A model generated the notes under the pieces. That model was not told where the DNA came from. It ran no database searches and worked only from the letters and a program-made list of their open reading frames with translations. A stretch of DNA of 64,000 nt from Clostridiaceae bacterium. GTDB lineage: Bacteria; Bacillota; Clostridia; Oscillospirales; Acutalibacteraceae. Made by a program: the position numbers and the translations under genes. The stretch covers positions 62,001 to 126,000 of the forward strand of contig JAEEWM010000017.1 in assembly GCA_016287385.1 (NCBI GenBank), in the 5' to 3' direction. This document shows, one piece after another, positions 7,533 through 15,354 of this stretch (positions are counted from its first letter, which is position 1; each line of letters begins with the position of its first letter).

Positions 7533-8327
7533 TTATCTGTTCTCTATCCATGCGTGCTCAGGGTCGCTGCTGCGGTTGAAGCCCTGGTAATCGCCCGCCA
7601 TAAGCCACAGAAAATATGTTTGATAACCCGGAGTGGACACAGTGGTATGATATCCGAACGGGAACTCGACGAGCTCATCGTTTTTAACGCGATACGCTTC
7701 GTCGGTGGTGCCGTCCGAAGTATAAAGGCACTGCACGGCAAAACCCTGCTTCGGTTCAAACAGGAAGTAATAGATTTCTTCCGCTATACACTCCTTGGGC
7801 ATATTGTCCTCATCGTGTTTGTGCGGCGGGAAACCCGCCCAGTTGCCTTCGGTGCAATACGCCTCGCCGATAGTCAGCACTTTCGCGTTTGTGTTCTGAT
7901 CGATAATAAAGCTCGTTTCCCTCTGGTACGGCACCTCGCCGAGCAGTTTAAGAACAACGTCTTTTTCTCTTATGACCTGCGGCTGTGTCTTTTCGGCGAC
8001 CGGAGTCGCGCAAACGGCGATTTTAATATGATCAATGGCGCAAACGGTGAGCTTTTGCTCACGCGGCATATAAAAGCTCTCCGCCCTGCGGTTTTCAAAC
8101 ACGTTTGCCCTGTTGCCTATATTTTCAAAGATTTCACCGTCTGTTTCCACGTTGCAGTGACCTTCGAGCATGATAAACGCGGTTTCTTTATCTTCGGTGT
8201 AAAAGTCGAGCTTCTGACCCGCTTCGAGTTCAATTATGCCGAATTCAAGTTTTTTGAGCGAACACTCGCCTATTTTGCAAATCGGAGTATAACCGTTTGC
8301 GCTTTTGTATGCTTTTTTATAATTCAT
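7533..8327 (-). CDS. IolB/KduI-type sugar isomerase
   Basis: A 264-residue bicupin of the 5-deoxy-glucuronate isomerase (IolB) family. The second cupin has the metal motif PPHKHDEDN, the conserved ECIAEEIYYFLFEPKQGFAVQ strand and the family segment FPFGYHTTVSTPGYQTYFLWLMAG. Family enzymes convert an aldehyde sugar acid to its keto form with a bound divalent metal. The start ATG at 8327 has AAGGAG upstream and overlaps the end of the kinase gene by 11 bp. There is no iolD, iolE or iolG in the window, so the substrate need not be the inositol intermediate; an aldose or uronate isomerisation is equally possible. Confidence 0.88.
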   Translation of the reverse strand: MNYKKAYKSANGYTPICKIGECSLKKLEFGIIELEAGQKLDFYTEDKETAFIMLEGHCNVETDGEIFENIGNRANVFENRRAESFYMPREQKLTVCAIDHIKIAVCATPVAEKTQPQVIREKDVVLKLLGEVPYQRETSFIIDQNTNAKVLTIGEAYCTEGNWAGFPPHKHDEDNMPKECIAEEIYYFLFEPKQGFAVQCLYTSDGTTDEAYRVKNDELVEFPFGYHTTVSTPGYQTYFLWLMAGDYQGFNRSSDPEHAWIENR

Positions 8328-9228
8328 AACCGTTCTCCTTCAAAAATTTCTTTGCGGTTTCAAAATCGGGAACACTCTCGCGGGCGCCGATACCGGTACA
8401 CTTTATCGCCGAAACCGCGCTTGCAAAATGACAGCATTTTTCGTAATCGTAGCCCTTGACAACACCCGCCGCGAACGCGCCGTGGAACACGTCGCCCGAG
8501 CCGTTCGAGTCGACTACCTTTGCGGGATAAGCCGGATAATAAACGTTTTTCCCGCCACGGTAAAGCAAGCCGCCCCGCTTACCCCGCGTTATTACGACAA
8601 CCTCCGGCTTATAGGTTTTATAAAGCTTTTCAGCCGCCGCCTGCGCCGTATTACAGCCGGTGATACCGAGAGCAAACTCTTCGGACGGTATCATAATATC
8701 GGTAAGCTCCAAAAGCTTTTTCACGCCGTCGTAAAGTCCGCCGCAGTCGTAGAGCACCTTTGTGCCGGCGGCTCTGGCAATTTTTGCCGCCTCGAGTGCC
8801 GCCGACATTTCGTTTCCGTCTACCATAAGTATTTCGGCTTCTTTAATCGCGGCAGTCGTTTTTTTGTTTAGTTTGAGCGGCGGTAAATCGCCTTTATCGA
8901 ATACGCAGGTGCGCGTGGCGCTGTCAGCGCAGAGCCACAAAACCGACGAAAATGAGCGATAACCCGACTTTATATCGATAAGGTCGGTAGCCACACCGTA
9001 CTTTTCAAAATCGGCTTTTAAGAATACTCCGCCCGTATCGTCGGACAAAACGCCGATGTACGCGGCGCTTTCGCCGAGTTTGCTTGCCGCCACGAGACCG
9101 GTGGCTACGGGACCGCCGCCCGCGGATTTACTGGAAGCGGCACGCATTTTGGTATCCTCCGCCGGATAGGTCGGGATACTGTAAAGCGTATCGTAAACGT
9201 CGGCGCCGATGCCTACTATTTTCATCAT
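8317..9228 (-). CDS. PfkB-family sugar kinase
   Basis: A 303-residue ribokinase-fold kinase. The N-terminal SAGGGPVATGLVAASKLG (about 35-52) is the first family signature, and DSNGSGDVFHGAF (240-252, catalytic Asp246) the second. The GDVFHGAF form resembles the YihV/ketohexokinase-type branch rather than IolC, which usually has GDAF. The start ATG at 9228 follows the aldolase stop by three bases; a second ATG at 9225 is possible. Acting between an isomerase and a class II aldolase, it probably phosphorylates the terminal hydroxyl of a ketose so that the aldolase can split it. Confidence 0.9.
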   Translation of the reverse strand: MMKIVGIGADVYDTLYSIPTYPAEDTKMRAASSKSAGGGPVATGLVAASKLGESAAYIGVLSDDTGGVFLKADFEKYGVATDLIDIKSGYRSFSSVLWLCADSATRTCVFDKGDLPPLKLNKKTTAAIKEAEILMVDGNEMSAALEAAKIARAAGTKVLYDCGGLYDGVKKLLELTDIMIPSEEFALGITGCNTAQAAAEKLYKTYKPEVVVITRGKRGGLLYRGGKNVYYPAYPAKVVDSNGSGDVFHGAFAAGVVKGYDYEKCCHFASAVSAIKCTGIGARESVPDFETAKKFLKENGYEL

Positions 9229-9231
9229 ACT

Positions 9232-10071
9232 TTATACCTTTCCGTCAGCGCCGACCAGTTTTATTTTGCTTACCGCCAACGCTTTTACGGCGTCGATAGG
9301 TTTCTTCATAAACAGGTCTACCGCTATACTTCTGTTCGGGTCGTTAAGCGATTCGAGCGTGCCGTCCGCAAAAGCACAGCACACATCGGTGCCGATATTC
9401 ATTTTGCGAACGCCGGCTTTTATCGCCGCCTTTACCTCTTCATCGGGTATGCCGGAACCGCCGTGAAGCACAAGCGGTATACCGCCGGTCGCCTTTCTTA
9501 TCTCTTTTACCCTTTCGATATCGAGCTTGGGCGGTTTTTTATAATGTCCGTGGGCGTTGCCGATGAGTACGGCAAGGCAGGTAACGCCGGTGCGTTTTAC
9601 AAATTCAGCCGCCTCGTCGGGATTTGTGAATTCATCCATAGCGTCGTCGTTTACGCTTCCTATATGACCGAGTTCACCCTCAACGCCTACGTCTATCGCG
9701 TCGCAGATATCGACTATATGCTTTGTAGTCGCGACATTTTCTTCAAACGGATGTACCGAACCGTCATACATAATGCCGGTAGCGCCCCAGTAAAGAGCGC
9801 GCACGGCGGTATTTTCCGAAGGTCCGTGGTCAAGATGAAAACAAACCGGAACCGTGGCTTTTTTCGCCGCCGCCAGGATAGCGGGGGCGAGATAATAACC
9901 CACTTCTTCGTTAATAAGGCGGGGATATACCTGTATAATGACCGGCGCGCGCTGCTCTTCCGCCGCCTTTATAACTCCCATAACCGTTTCCGTATTGTAG
10001 ACGTTAAACGCCGGCACACAGTAGCCGCCCTCTTCCGCCATTGATATGATTTTTCTTAAATTGACAAGCAT
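9232..10071 (-). CDS. Class II fructose-bisphosphate aldolase family protein
   Basis: A 279-residue zinc aldolase of the FBA/GatY/IolJ type. Asp81-His82 of HLDHG (catalytic acid and Zn ligand), Glu131-Gly-Glu133, His174 of GNAHG and His203 of LHGGSG are all in place, followed by the phosphate-binding MNIGTD loop. It should cleave a ketose 1-phosphate type substrate to dihydroxyacetone phosphate and an aldehyde. GGAGG lies upstream of ATG 10071. It sits between the iron-sulfur protein and the PfkB kinase, making kinase plus aldolase the lower part of the pathway. Specificity (fructose, tagatose, deoxyketogluconate or another phosphate) is unknown. Confidence 0.92.
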   Translation of the reverse strand: MLVNLRKIISMAEEGGYCVPAFNVYNTETVMGVIKAAEEQRAPVIIQVYPRLINEEVGYYLAPAILAAAKKATVPVCFHLDHGPSENTAVRALYWGATGIMYDGSVHPFEENVATTKHIVDICDAIDVGVEGELGHIGSVNDDAMDEFTNPDEAAEFVKRTGVTCLAVLIGNAHGHYKKPPKLDIERVKEIRKATGGIPLVLHGGSGIPDEEVKAAIKAGVRKMNIGTDVCCAFADGTLESLNDPNRSIAVDLFMKKPIDAVKALAVSKIKLVGADGKV

Positions 10072-10085
10072 TTTTCTTTCCTCCG

Positions 10086-11168
10086 TCAGCCGACTATCAG
10101 GTCTTCAATGGAAATAATCTCAACGTCGCCGGCAACCGCTTTAAGCGAAACGTATTCGGAAACGCAGGCGGTAACGACAGTGCTTGCGCCAACGCTCTTT
10201 GCATTGAATATTCTGCGCTCGGCAACGAGCTTTATCACGTCGGGCATATACTGCGCCATAAGGATATTGCCCGCCCAAACGGTTTCTTCGCGGTTTAAGA
10301 GCATTTCCGAAAGGTCGGCATACGCCCTTATTATCTCGCGCGCCGGTTCAGTTTCCTCAAGATCGCGGGAAAGCTGATAGGGATCCTGGAAAACGACCTT
10401 CTTACCGGTGTTCTCCGCTTTTAATTTACCTTCCTTTATGAGCGAAGCAACAAACGCCGTAAAGGTAATAACGTTTGCCTTTACCTCAACGCCGTATTCC
10501 TTATAGAGCTGTTTTATCGCCTTGGCGTCATTCGGGTCATAGACCACAACGGTTTTATAACAATCAAGCGCTTTTGCGCACGCCGACATTTGCTCTTTCG
10601 TTTCATTGGCGGCGCCGATGAGGAAATCAAGCTGCCAGCCGGAGGGCGCCTCATTTTCAAGCACGGAAAACTCCACGCCGGCTTTTTCGAGTACCTTTAC
10701 GGCTTTAACCGCCTGATCGCACGCCATAAAGCGGGCGTCGGCACCGAGGAAGAGCAAGGTATCCGTTTTGCTCTGATGAGCGCTCGCCGCCGCTGATAAA
10801 TCGGCGCAGATTTCGGTTTTGCCGTAGGCGTTGCCGGTTTTAAGGCAGTTATCGACAAGCGCGCTTATGTAACCGGGAAGCTTGCCTTCAAGAGCCGCCT
10901 GAAGCCGCGTTTCCTTTGTGAACATAACCGGGTCCCAACCGGTAGTGCAATCATGAACGCAAGCACCGCAGGTGCAGCATTCGTAAATGTTATCCATTAT
11001 TTCTTCAAGCTCGATGGCGCCGCGGTTTACAAGCGAAATGCCGAGCGCTCTCGCTCTCGCGGTAGACCTCTCGTGACCGGTCGCGTTTCCTATCGGGCAG
11101 ATGTGGTGGCACATCCAGCAAAAACGGCAGGAATCAACATGCTGTTTACATTTTTCAGACATTATCAT
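10086..11168 (-). CDS. Iron-sulfur oxidoreductase subunit with degenerate CCG domain
   Basis: A 360-residue GlcF/HdrD-like electron-transfer protein. Two ferredoxin-type [4Fe-4S] motifs are intact: Cys14-17-20-24 followed by Pro, and Cys64-67-70-74. The rest aligns in layout with the two cysteine-rich CCG modules of this family, but their cysteines are gone: the usual DPCHLGR segment reads DPYQLSR (Tyr264), the following CCG site reads VWAGN (297-301), and the first module has SGWQL (176-180). It can wire electrons through cubane clusters but cannot bind the non-cubane cluster of HdrD. It lies 21 bp after the FAD dehydrogenase gene, its probable partner, with GGAGG before ATG 11168. Confidence 0.87.
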   Translation of the reverse strand: MIMSEKCKQHVDSCRFCWMCHHICPIGNATGHERSTARARALGISLVNRGAIELEEIMDNIYECCTCGACVHDCTTGWDPVMFTKETRLQAALEGKLPGYISALVDNCLKTGNAYGKTEICADLSAAASAHQSKTDTLLFLGADARFMACDQAVKAVKVLEKAGVEFSVLENEAPSGWQLDFLIGAANETKEQMSACAKALDCYKTVVVYDPNDAKAIKQLYKEYGVEVKANVITFTAFVASLIKEGKLKAENTGKKVVFQDPYQLSRDLEETEPAREIIRAYADLSEMLLNREETVWAGNILMAQYMPDVIKLVAERRIFNAKSVGASTVVTACVSEYVSLKAVAGDVEIISIEDLIVG

Positions 11169-11189
11169 AGTTATTTTCCTCCCTATAAT

Positions 11190-12626
11190 TTACAGACCGA
11201 GCTTGAACGGATTCATAATACCGTTCGGGTCAAGCGTCTTTTTAAGTCCCTCAAATACCTGCATAGCCGGTCCGTACTGTTCTTTCATAAGTCTGCCGAG
11301 CTTTATGCCTACGCCGTGGTGGTCGTTTACAACGCCGCCGTGGGCGAGCGCCGCGCGTACGCCGCAGGTCCAAACCGCCTGGTGAAGTCTGAGCGCCTCA
11401 ACCGGGTCCTCGGGAACATCCTTGCCTTCTATTATAAAGCGGTCGTAAACCATTGCGCCCCACTCGTACCAGTGAGAAAAGTGCGCTATAAATTTTGCCT
11501 GCGGGAAATTGGTCTCTATCGCCTCTTTCATAGCCCAGTAAATTTCCTCGATTTTTCCGTAAGGAGCTATCGTATCCATGGTGCCGAACATCTGCGGTAT
11601 ATCCATCATGTGACCGGGATAGAAGAAGGTTATCTTTTCTTTCCACCATTTTTCGCCGTACTCGCTGCCGAGATCCTCGGCGCCGTACTTTTTGAAGGTA
11701 TCAAGAAGTATTTTTTCTTCAACTTCAACCATTTCCTTTACGCCCTCGTAAGCAATGTTCATAAACGCGCCCTTTCGCTCAACGCCAACGATTTTCTTTA
11801 TAAGCGAAGCGGTTTCCGCCTCGTCGTAAAGGCGCATTACCGAAGGCTTGAATTTTTGAAGCAGCTCGCGGCTCGCTTTGAACGCGCCGGTCATATCCTG
11901 GAAAAGGAAACCGCGGAAGCGGCGCTCCTCAGGCTGGTCGAATATTCTCATCTGCGCTTTTGTTATAATGCCGAGCGTCCCTTCTGAACCGATGAATATC
12001 TGGTTCAGGTCAGGTCCCGCCGCGTGCTTGGGAGCGGGCGAAGTATAAATGATATCGCCGTTCGGAAGCACGACCTCCATTTGAAGCACCATATCGTCTA
12101 TCTTGCCGTACTTGGTGGAGCAAACGCCGATACCTCTGTGTGCGAGGAAGCCGCCGACAGTCGAGCAGGTAAGACTTGACGGATAGTGCATAGTCGCCTT
12201 GCCGACCTCGTTTGCCGCCCACTCGATATGCTTATAGATAGCGCCGGTACCGCACTCTATGTACATACCCTCGGTGTTTACCTCGTATATTTTGTTCATA
12301 CGCTTGGTATCGAGAATAATACCGCCGCAAACGGGTATGGCGCCGCCCTGCGTACCGCCGCCCGCGCCCCATGTGGTCACCGGGATTTTGTAGTAGTTGG
12401 CAATTTTAACCACCTTTGAAACCTCGGTCGCGTCCTTCGGGCAGACAACAAAATCCGCCTCCGGCATACGGCAGCCCCTGTCCGCCCACATACGGGAGAG
12501 CCAATAGTAATCGACGCTGTGCGTCACCTTATCTATCGCCCGCGTTGAGCAGTTCTCTTTACCTACCGCGTCTTCAAGCTCGGTAAGTATCATAGCAAAC
12601 AAAAACTCATTCATCTGATATTGCAT
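11190..12626 (-). CDS. FAD-linked oxidase (GlcD/lactate dehydrogenase-like)
   Basis: A 478-residue PCMH-type flavoprotein. The FAD-binding domain (about 35-225) carries VTTWGAGGGTQGGAIP and YPSSLTCSTVGGFLAHRGIGVCSTKYGKIDDMV. The C-terminal cap has NDHHGVGIKLGRL and ends with the typical LDPNGIMNPFKLGL. Family members oxidise 2-hydroxy acids such as D-lactate or glycolate; some are alkyl-DHAP synthases. It is the first gene of the operon, directly followed by a [4Fe-4S] partner and later by a bifurcating-type ETF, an assembly resembling the clostridial and Acetobacterium ETF-linked lactate dehydrogenase. The substrate here is probably a hydroxy acid of sugar origin. GGAGAC precedes ATG 12626. 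Confidence 0.9.
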   Translation of the reverse strand: MQYQMNEFLFAMILTELEDAVGKENCSTRAIDKVTHSVDYYWLSRMWADRGCRMPEADFVVCPKDATEVSKVVKIANYYKIPVTTWGAGGGTQGGAIPVCGGIILDTKRMNKIYEVNTEGMYIECGTGAIYKHIEWAANEVGKATMHYPSSLTCSTVGGFLAHRGIGVCSTKYGKIDDMVLQMEVVLPNGDIIYTSPAPKHAAGPDLNQIFIGSEGTLGIITKAQMRIFDQPEERRFRGFLFQDMTGAFKASRELLQKFKPSVMRLYDEAETASLIKKIVGVERKGAFMNIAYEGVKEMVEVEEKILLDTFKKYGAEDLGSEYGEKWWKEKITFFYPGHMMDIPQMFGTMDTIAPYGKIEEIYWAMKEAIETNFPQAKFIAHFSHWYEWGAMVYDRFIIEGKDVPEDPVEALRLHQAVWTCGVRAALAHGGVVNDHHGVGIKLGRLMKEQYGPAMQVFEGLKKTLDPNGIMNPFKLGL

Positions 12627-12659
12627 GCTTCTCGTCTCCTTTTGATTTTTTCTGTTTTA

Positions 12660-12688
12660 AGAATACCAAATCCGCAATTCAAATTCAA
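12660..12688 (-). promoter_or_regulatory. Weak promoter of the nine-gene redox-sugar operon
   Basis: Minus-strand TTGAAT (12688-12683), 17 bp spacer, TATTCT (12665-12660), 34 bp before the FAD oxidase start. The -10 box is poor, which suits activation or derepression by the divergent RpiR regulator. Confidence 0.45.
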
Positions 12689-12716
12689 TATAATAATAAA
12701 ATTTTTTTCCGGTTTA

Positions 12717-12745
12717 TTGACTATTTTTTTGAAATATGATAAAAT
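12717..12745 (+). promoter_or_regulatory. Promoter of the RpiR-type regulator gene
   Basis: TTGACT (12717-12722), 17 bp spacer, TAAAAT (12740-12745), 32 bp before the start codon at 12777. Confidence 0.75.
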
Positions 12746-12747
12746 AA

Positions 12748-12762
12748 TGAAAATAATTTTCA
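12748..12762. promoter_or_regulatory. Candidate RpiR operator
   Basis: Perfect palindrome TGAAAAT-A-ATTTTCA directly after the -10 box of the rpiR-like promoter. TGAAA/TTTCA half-sites are typical for RpiR-family regulators, so autoregulation and control of the divergent operon are likely. Confidence 0.65.
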
Positions 12763-12776
12763 CCAGGAGGTCATCT

Positions 12777-13625
12777 ATGGAATCAACACTCCACAGAATA
12801 CGGGCAAATTACGGCAAGCTCGGTCCGAGTGAAAAGAAAATAGCCGACTATATTCTCAAAAATGAACAACAGGTAACTTCCCTGCCGATAAACGAACTGG
12901 CAGTGCTCAGCGGCTCTACGGCGGCAACCATAGTGCGTTTTTCCCGGCGGCTCGGGTTTAAGGGCTTTACCGATCTGCGCATCGGTCTCGCCGGAGAAAT
13001 AATATCAACCTCTTCAATAAACTCTAAAATCACAAAAAACGACAGTTGCTTTGAAATATTCAACAAGCGCATAAACGATATTTCGGTATCGCTTTGGAAC
13101 ACCGAATCGGTGCTTGATCCGAAACAGCTGGAGCTTGCGACCAAATCTATTATGAAAGCAAACCGCATAGTGATATTCGGGCTTGGCAACTCCGCCGCGA
13201 TAGCGCAGGACGCCGCCCACAAATTTCTGCGGCTCGGACTTAACGCACAGGCGTGTACCGATAATCATTTGCAGGCGATAATCGCTTCGCATCTTGACAG
13301 AAACAGTGTGGCGATAGGCATTTCGCACTCGGGCGAGTCTACCGACATAATCGACGCTTTACAACTATCTAAAATCGGCAACGCCACTACCGTATGCATT
13401 ACAAACTATGCCAATTCGCCTATTGTAAGCAATTCCGATATATGCCTGTTTACAAAATCGGACGAAACGAGCCACTCGATACTCGCGATGTCCTCAAGAA
13501 TAGCCCAGCTTGCGATTTTCGACGCGATATACACCTACATCGTTCTTCACGCCGACAAGGCGTCGATAAACGCGATTTACAATACAGAAACGGCGCTCAA
13601 AAGCAAGAAAACAGCCGGTCGTTAA
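12777..13625 (+). CDS. RpiR-family transcriptional regulator with SIS domain
   Basis: A 282-residue regulator. The N-terminal HTH_6 domain (about 1-77) contains LGPSEKKIADYIL and the helix-turn-helix SGSTAATIVRFSRRLGFKGFTDLRI. The C-terminal SIS domain (about 120-260), with FGLGNSAAIAQDAAHKF and IGISHSGESTDIIDAL, binds a phosphosugar effector. The start is ATG 12777, with AGGAGG six bases upstream; the longer open frame above it contains the promoter and is not coding. It is divergent from the redox-sugar operon and almost certainly controls it, sensing a phosphorylated intermediate such as the kinase product. Confidence 0.93.
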   Translation: MESTLHRIRANYGKLGPSEKKIADYILKNEQQVTSLPINELAVLSGSTAATIVRFSRRLGFKGFTDLRIGLAGEIISTSSINSKITKNDSCFEIFNKRINDISVSLWNTESVLDPKQLELATKSIMKANRIVIFGLGNSAAIAQDAAHKFLRLGLNAQACTDNHLQAIIASHLDRNSVAIGISHSGESTDIIDALQLSKIGNATTVCITNYANSPIVSNSDICLFTKSDETSHSILAMSSRIAQLAIFDAIYTYIVLHADKASINAIYNTETALKSKKTAGR

Positions 13626-13626
13626 A

Positions 13627-13664
13627 ACAAAACCGCGGGTCCGATTCGAACTCACGGTTTTTTT
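13627..13664. terminator. Terminator shared by convergent rpiR-like and SGNH genes
   Basis: Imperfect stem AAAACCGCGGGT with ACTCACGGTTTT and a run of seven T on the plus strand, between two convergent stop codons (13625 and 13671). The minus strand also ends in a T-rich tract, so it can serve both genes. Confidence 0.75.
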
Positions 13665-13670
13665 ACATAA

Positions 13671-14420
13671 TTATATCAACTCCACGGCGCGGGCAATAAA
13701 ACGCCCGAGCTTTTTTGCGCCCGACGCGTTCGGGTGAAGACCGTCTATCAAATCTCTGCCGTTCTTCTCATCAAACTCATAAGCGCCGCAAATGCCGCAA
13801 CAAAAAGCGTCGATAAACGTAACGTCGGAAATTCTTTCGCAAATACTCTTCATAAGATTTCGTTTATACAGAATCGAAGTGTAAGTACGTTTTTCCTCGG
13901 CGGACTGCACAGGTGAGCAGAAGCAGATTACGGCATTTGGATAAAAACGCCGTAATTTATCGTAAATTATACGCATGGCGCCCGGCCATGTAAAAGGGTC
14001 GGCGGCAGAGAGCGGCAAAACCTTACCGTCTTTTGTAAACTGCGCCTCAACCGCTTCAATATCGCATTTTTCCTTACAGAACCAGTCGTTGGTACCGGCG
14101 GCGATTATGATCAAATCGAAATCATCGTAGTCAGGGTTATGTGAATAGTGCTTATTGGCGGTATCCTTGCCGCGTGAGAGCTTTTCCACCTGATTCAGCA
14201 GAACGTCTTGATTATAGTCGGTATTATCGCCCGCGAAGACGGGGTTGCCGTCAAACTCAACAGGTTGACCGTTTGAAAGGCGCGCGCCGGAAACCGCGAG
14301 ATTCACAAAAAATGACGGTTTGACCGCTTGGTTAAAATACCCTACCCAGCCGCGTTCGCCTGTACCGAGCGCGGTTATACTGTCGCCCAGAAAAAGTATT
14401 TTTTTATTCTCAAAGCTCAT
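13671..14420 (-). CDS. SGNH/GDSL hydrolase
   Basis: A 249-residue esterase-fold protein without a signal peptide, so cytosolic. Block I is LFLGDSITALG (nucleophile Ser14), block III is AAGTNDWF, and block V is DGLHPNASG (Asp226 and His229). Such enzymes remove acetyl or other acyl groups from sugars. It is the last gene of the uronate cluster, 23 bp after the EamA gene, preceded by a GGGGGG ribosome site. In this setting an oligosaccharide deacylase is plausible, but no substrate can be derived. Confidence 0.88.
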   Translation of the reverse strand: MSFENKKILFLGDSITALGTGERGWVGYFNQAVKPSFFVNLAVSGARLSNGQPVEFDGNPVFAGDNTDYNQDVLLNQVEKLSRGKDTANKHYSHNPDYDDFDLIIIAAGTNDWFCKEKCDIEAVEAQFTKDGKVLPLSAADPFTWPGAMRIIYDKLRRFYPNAVICFCSPVQSAEEKRTYTSILYKRNLMKSICERISDVTFIDAFCCGICGAYEFDEKNGRDLIDGLHPNASGAKKLGRFIARAVELI

Positions 14421-14443
14421 AATTATCCCCCCGGCAAGCGTTC

Positions 14444-15328
14444 TTACGCCGCTTTTTTTCTATCCTTACTGTTTACTATAATCACCGAACTTAAAACGAG
14501 AATTATACCGAGCACGCCGAAAACGGTAGGCCACTGACCGTAAAAAAGCCCTACCAAAGTGGCGGCGACCGGCTCGACCGTCGCGATGATCGGCGCCGTG
14601 GTGGTATCGGTAAGTTTAAGTCCGTAAGTATAGAACAGATACGGTAATACCGTATTGAAAATCGCCATCAGAAACGCCCACAGCCATGCTTCGTGCGAAT
14701 ACGTAAGCGGATTTGTCTCCCCGGTCACACAGAGCAGTACGCCCGAGCCGGCAAGCGCGAACAAAAAGGTGTAAAACATTATCTGAAGCGTTTTACAGCC
14801 GCGAAGAATAAGGCGACTGCCGAATATCGTATAAAGCGAATACCCGAAACCCGTAAGCAGACCGAAGCCGAGCGCCTCCGCGGATATTCTGACCGCGGTG
14901 CCGACGACGCCGGATACGAAAGCGCATCCGACAAACGCCACGGCAAGCGCAATAATCTTTTTAACGGTTATCTTCTCGTGAAAAAAGAGCACCGACATAA
15001 TCATAACGAAAATCGGCGCGGTATACATAAGCACCGCCGCTACCGAGAAGGTCGAAAGCACTATTGTCTTATAATAGCAGTAGGTGAACATAACAACGCT
15101 TAAAATGCCGTTTGATATGAGGAGCGGCAGGTCACGAAGCGGAATCTTGAAATCCCGGGGACTCTTAACCGCAAGAACAACGCCGAGTATGATAACGGTG
15201 AAAAAGCACCTCAAAAAAACAATATTGAGCGAACTGACGCCGAGTCTTTCAAGATTGCTTACAAATATGCCTATACCGCCCCAAAGAACAGCCGCCGCAA
15301 GCACCGACAGCGCACCTCTATTTTTCAC
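14444..15328 (-). CDS. EamA/DMT-superfamily transporter
   Basis: A 294-residue integral membrane protein with ten hydrophobic segments in two EamA repeats (about 5-138 and 155-285). The second repeat has the characteristic NTVLPYLFYTYGLKLTDTTTAPIIATVEPVAATL segment, cited only as a landmark. The start is GTG at 15328 with a GGACGGTGA ribosome site; no ATG fits. DMT carriers export or import metabolites, sugars or amino acids. Its position at the end of the uronate cluster could mean export of a pathway product or uptake of a monomer. Confidence 0.88.
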   Translation of the reverse strand: MKNRGALSVLAAAVLWGGIGIFVSNLERLGVSSLNIVFLRCFFTVIILGVVLAVKSPRDFKIPLRDLPLLISNGILSVVMFTYCYYKTIVLSTFSVAAVLMYTAPIFVMIMSVLFFHEKITVKKIIALAVAFVGCAFVSGVVGTAVRISAEALGFGLLTGFGYSLYTIFGSRLILRGCKTLQIMFYTFLFALAGSGVLLCVTGETNPLTYSHEAWLWAFLMAIFNTVLPYLFYTYGLKLTDTTTAPIIATVEPVAATLVGLFYGQWPTVFGVLGIILVLSSVIIVNSKDRKKAA

Positions 15329-15354
15329 ATAATCACCGTCCGAAGGATAATAAA

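Noticed and set aside
7554..8459. Plus-strand open frame of 301 codons
   Set aside because: Antisense to the IolB-type isomerase; no ribosome site and no recognisable domain.
10953..11987. Plus-strand open frame of 344 codons
   Set aside because: It lies antisense to the FAD oxidase and Fe-S genes, both with clear families and good ribosome sites; its composition is that of a shadow frame.
12621..12776. N-terminal extension of the RpiR regulator
   Set aside because: The extension covers the promoter; ATG 12777 has AGGAGG at the right distance and matches the family N-terminus.
13635..13660. tRNA-like T-arm (TTCGAATC on the minus strand)
   Set aside because: No acceptor, D-arm or anticodon arm fits around it; the sequence is explained as a terminator stem.
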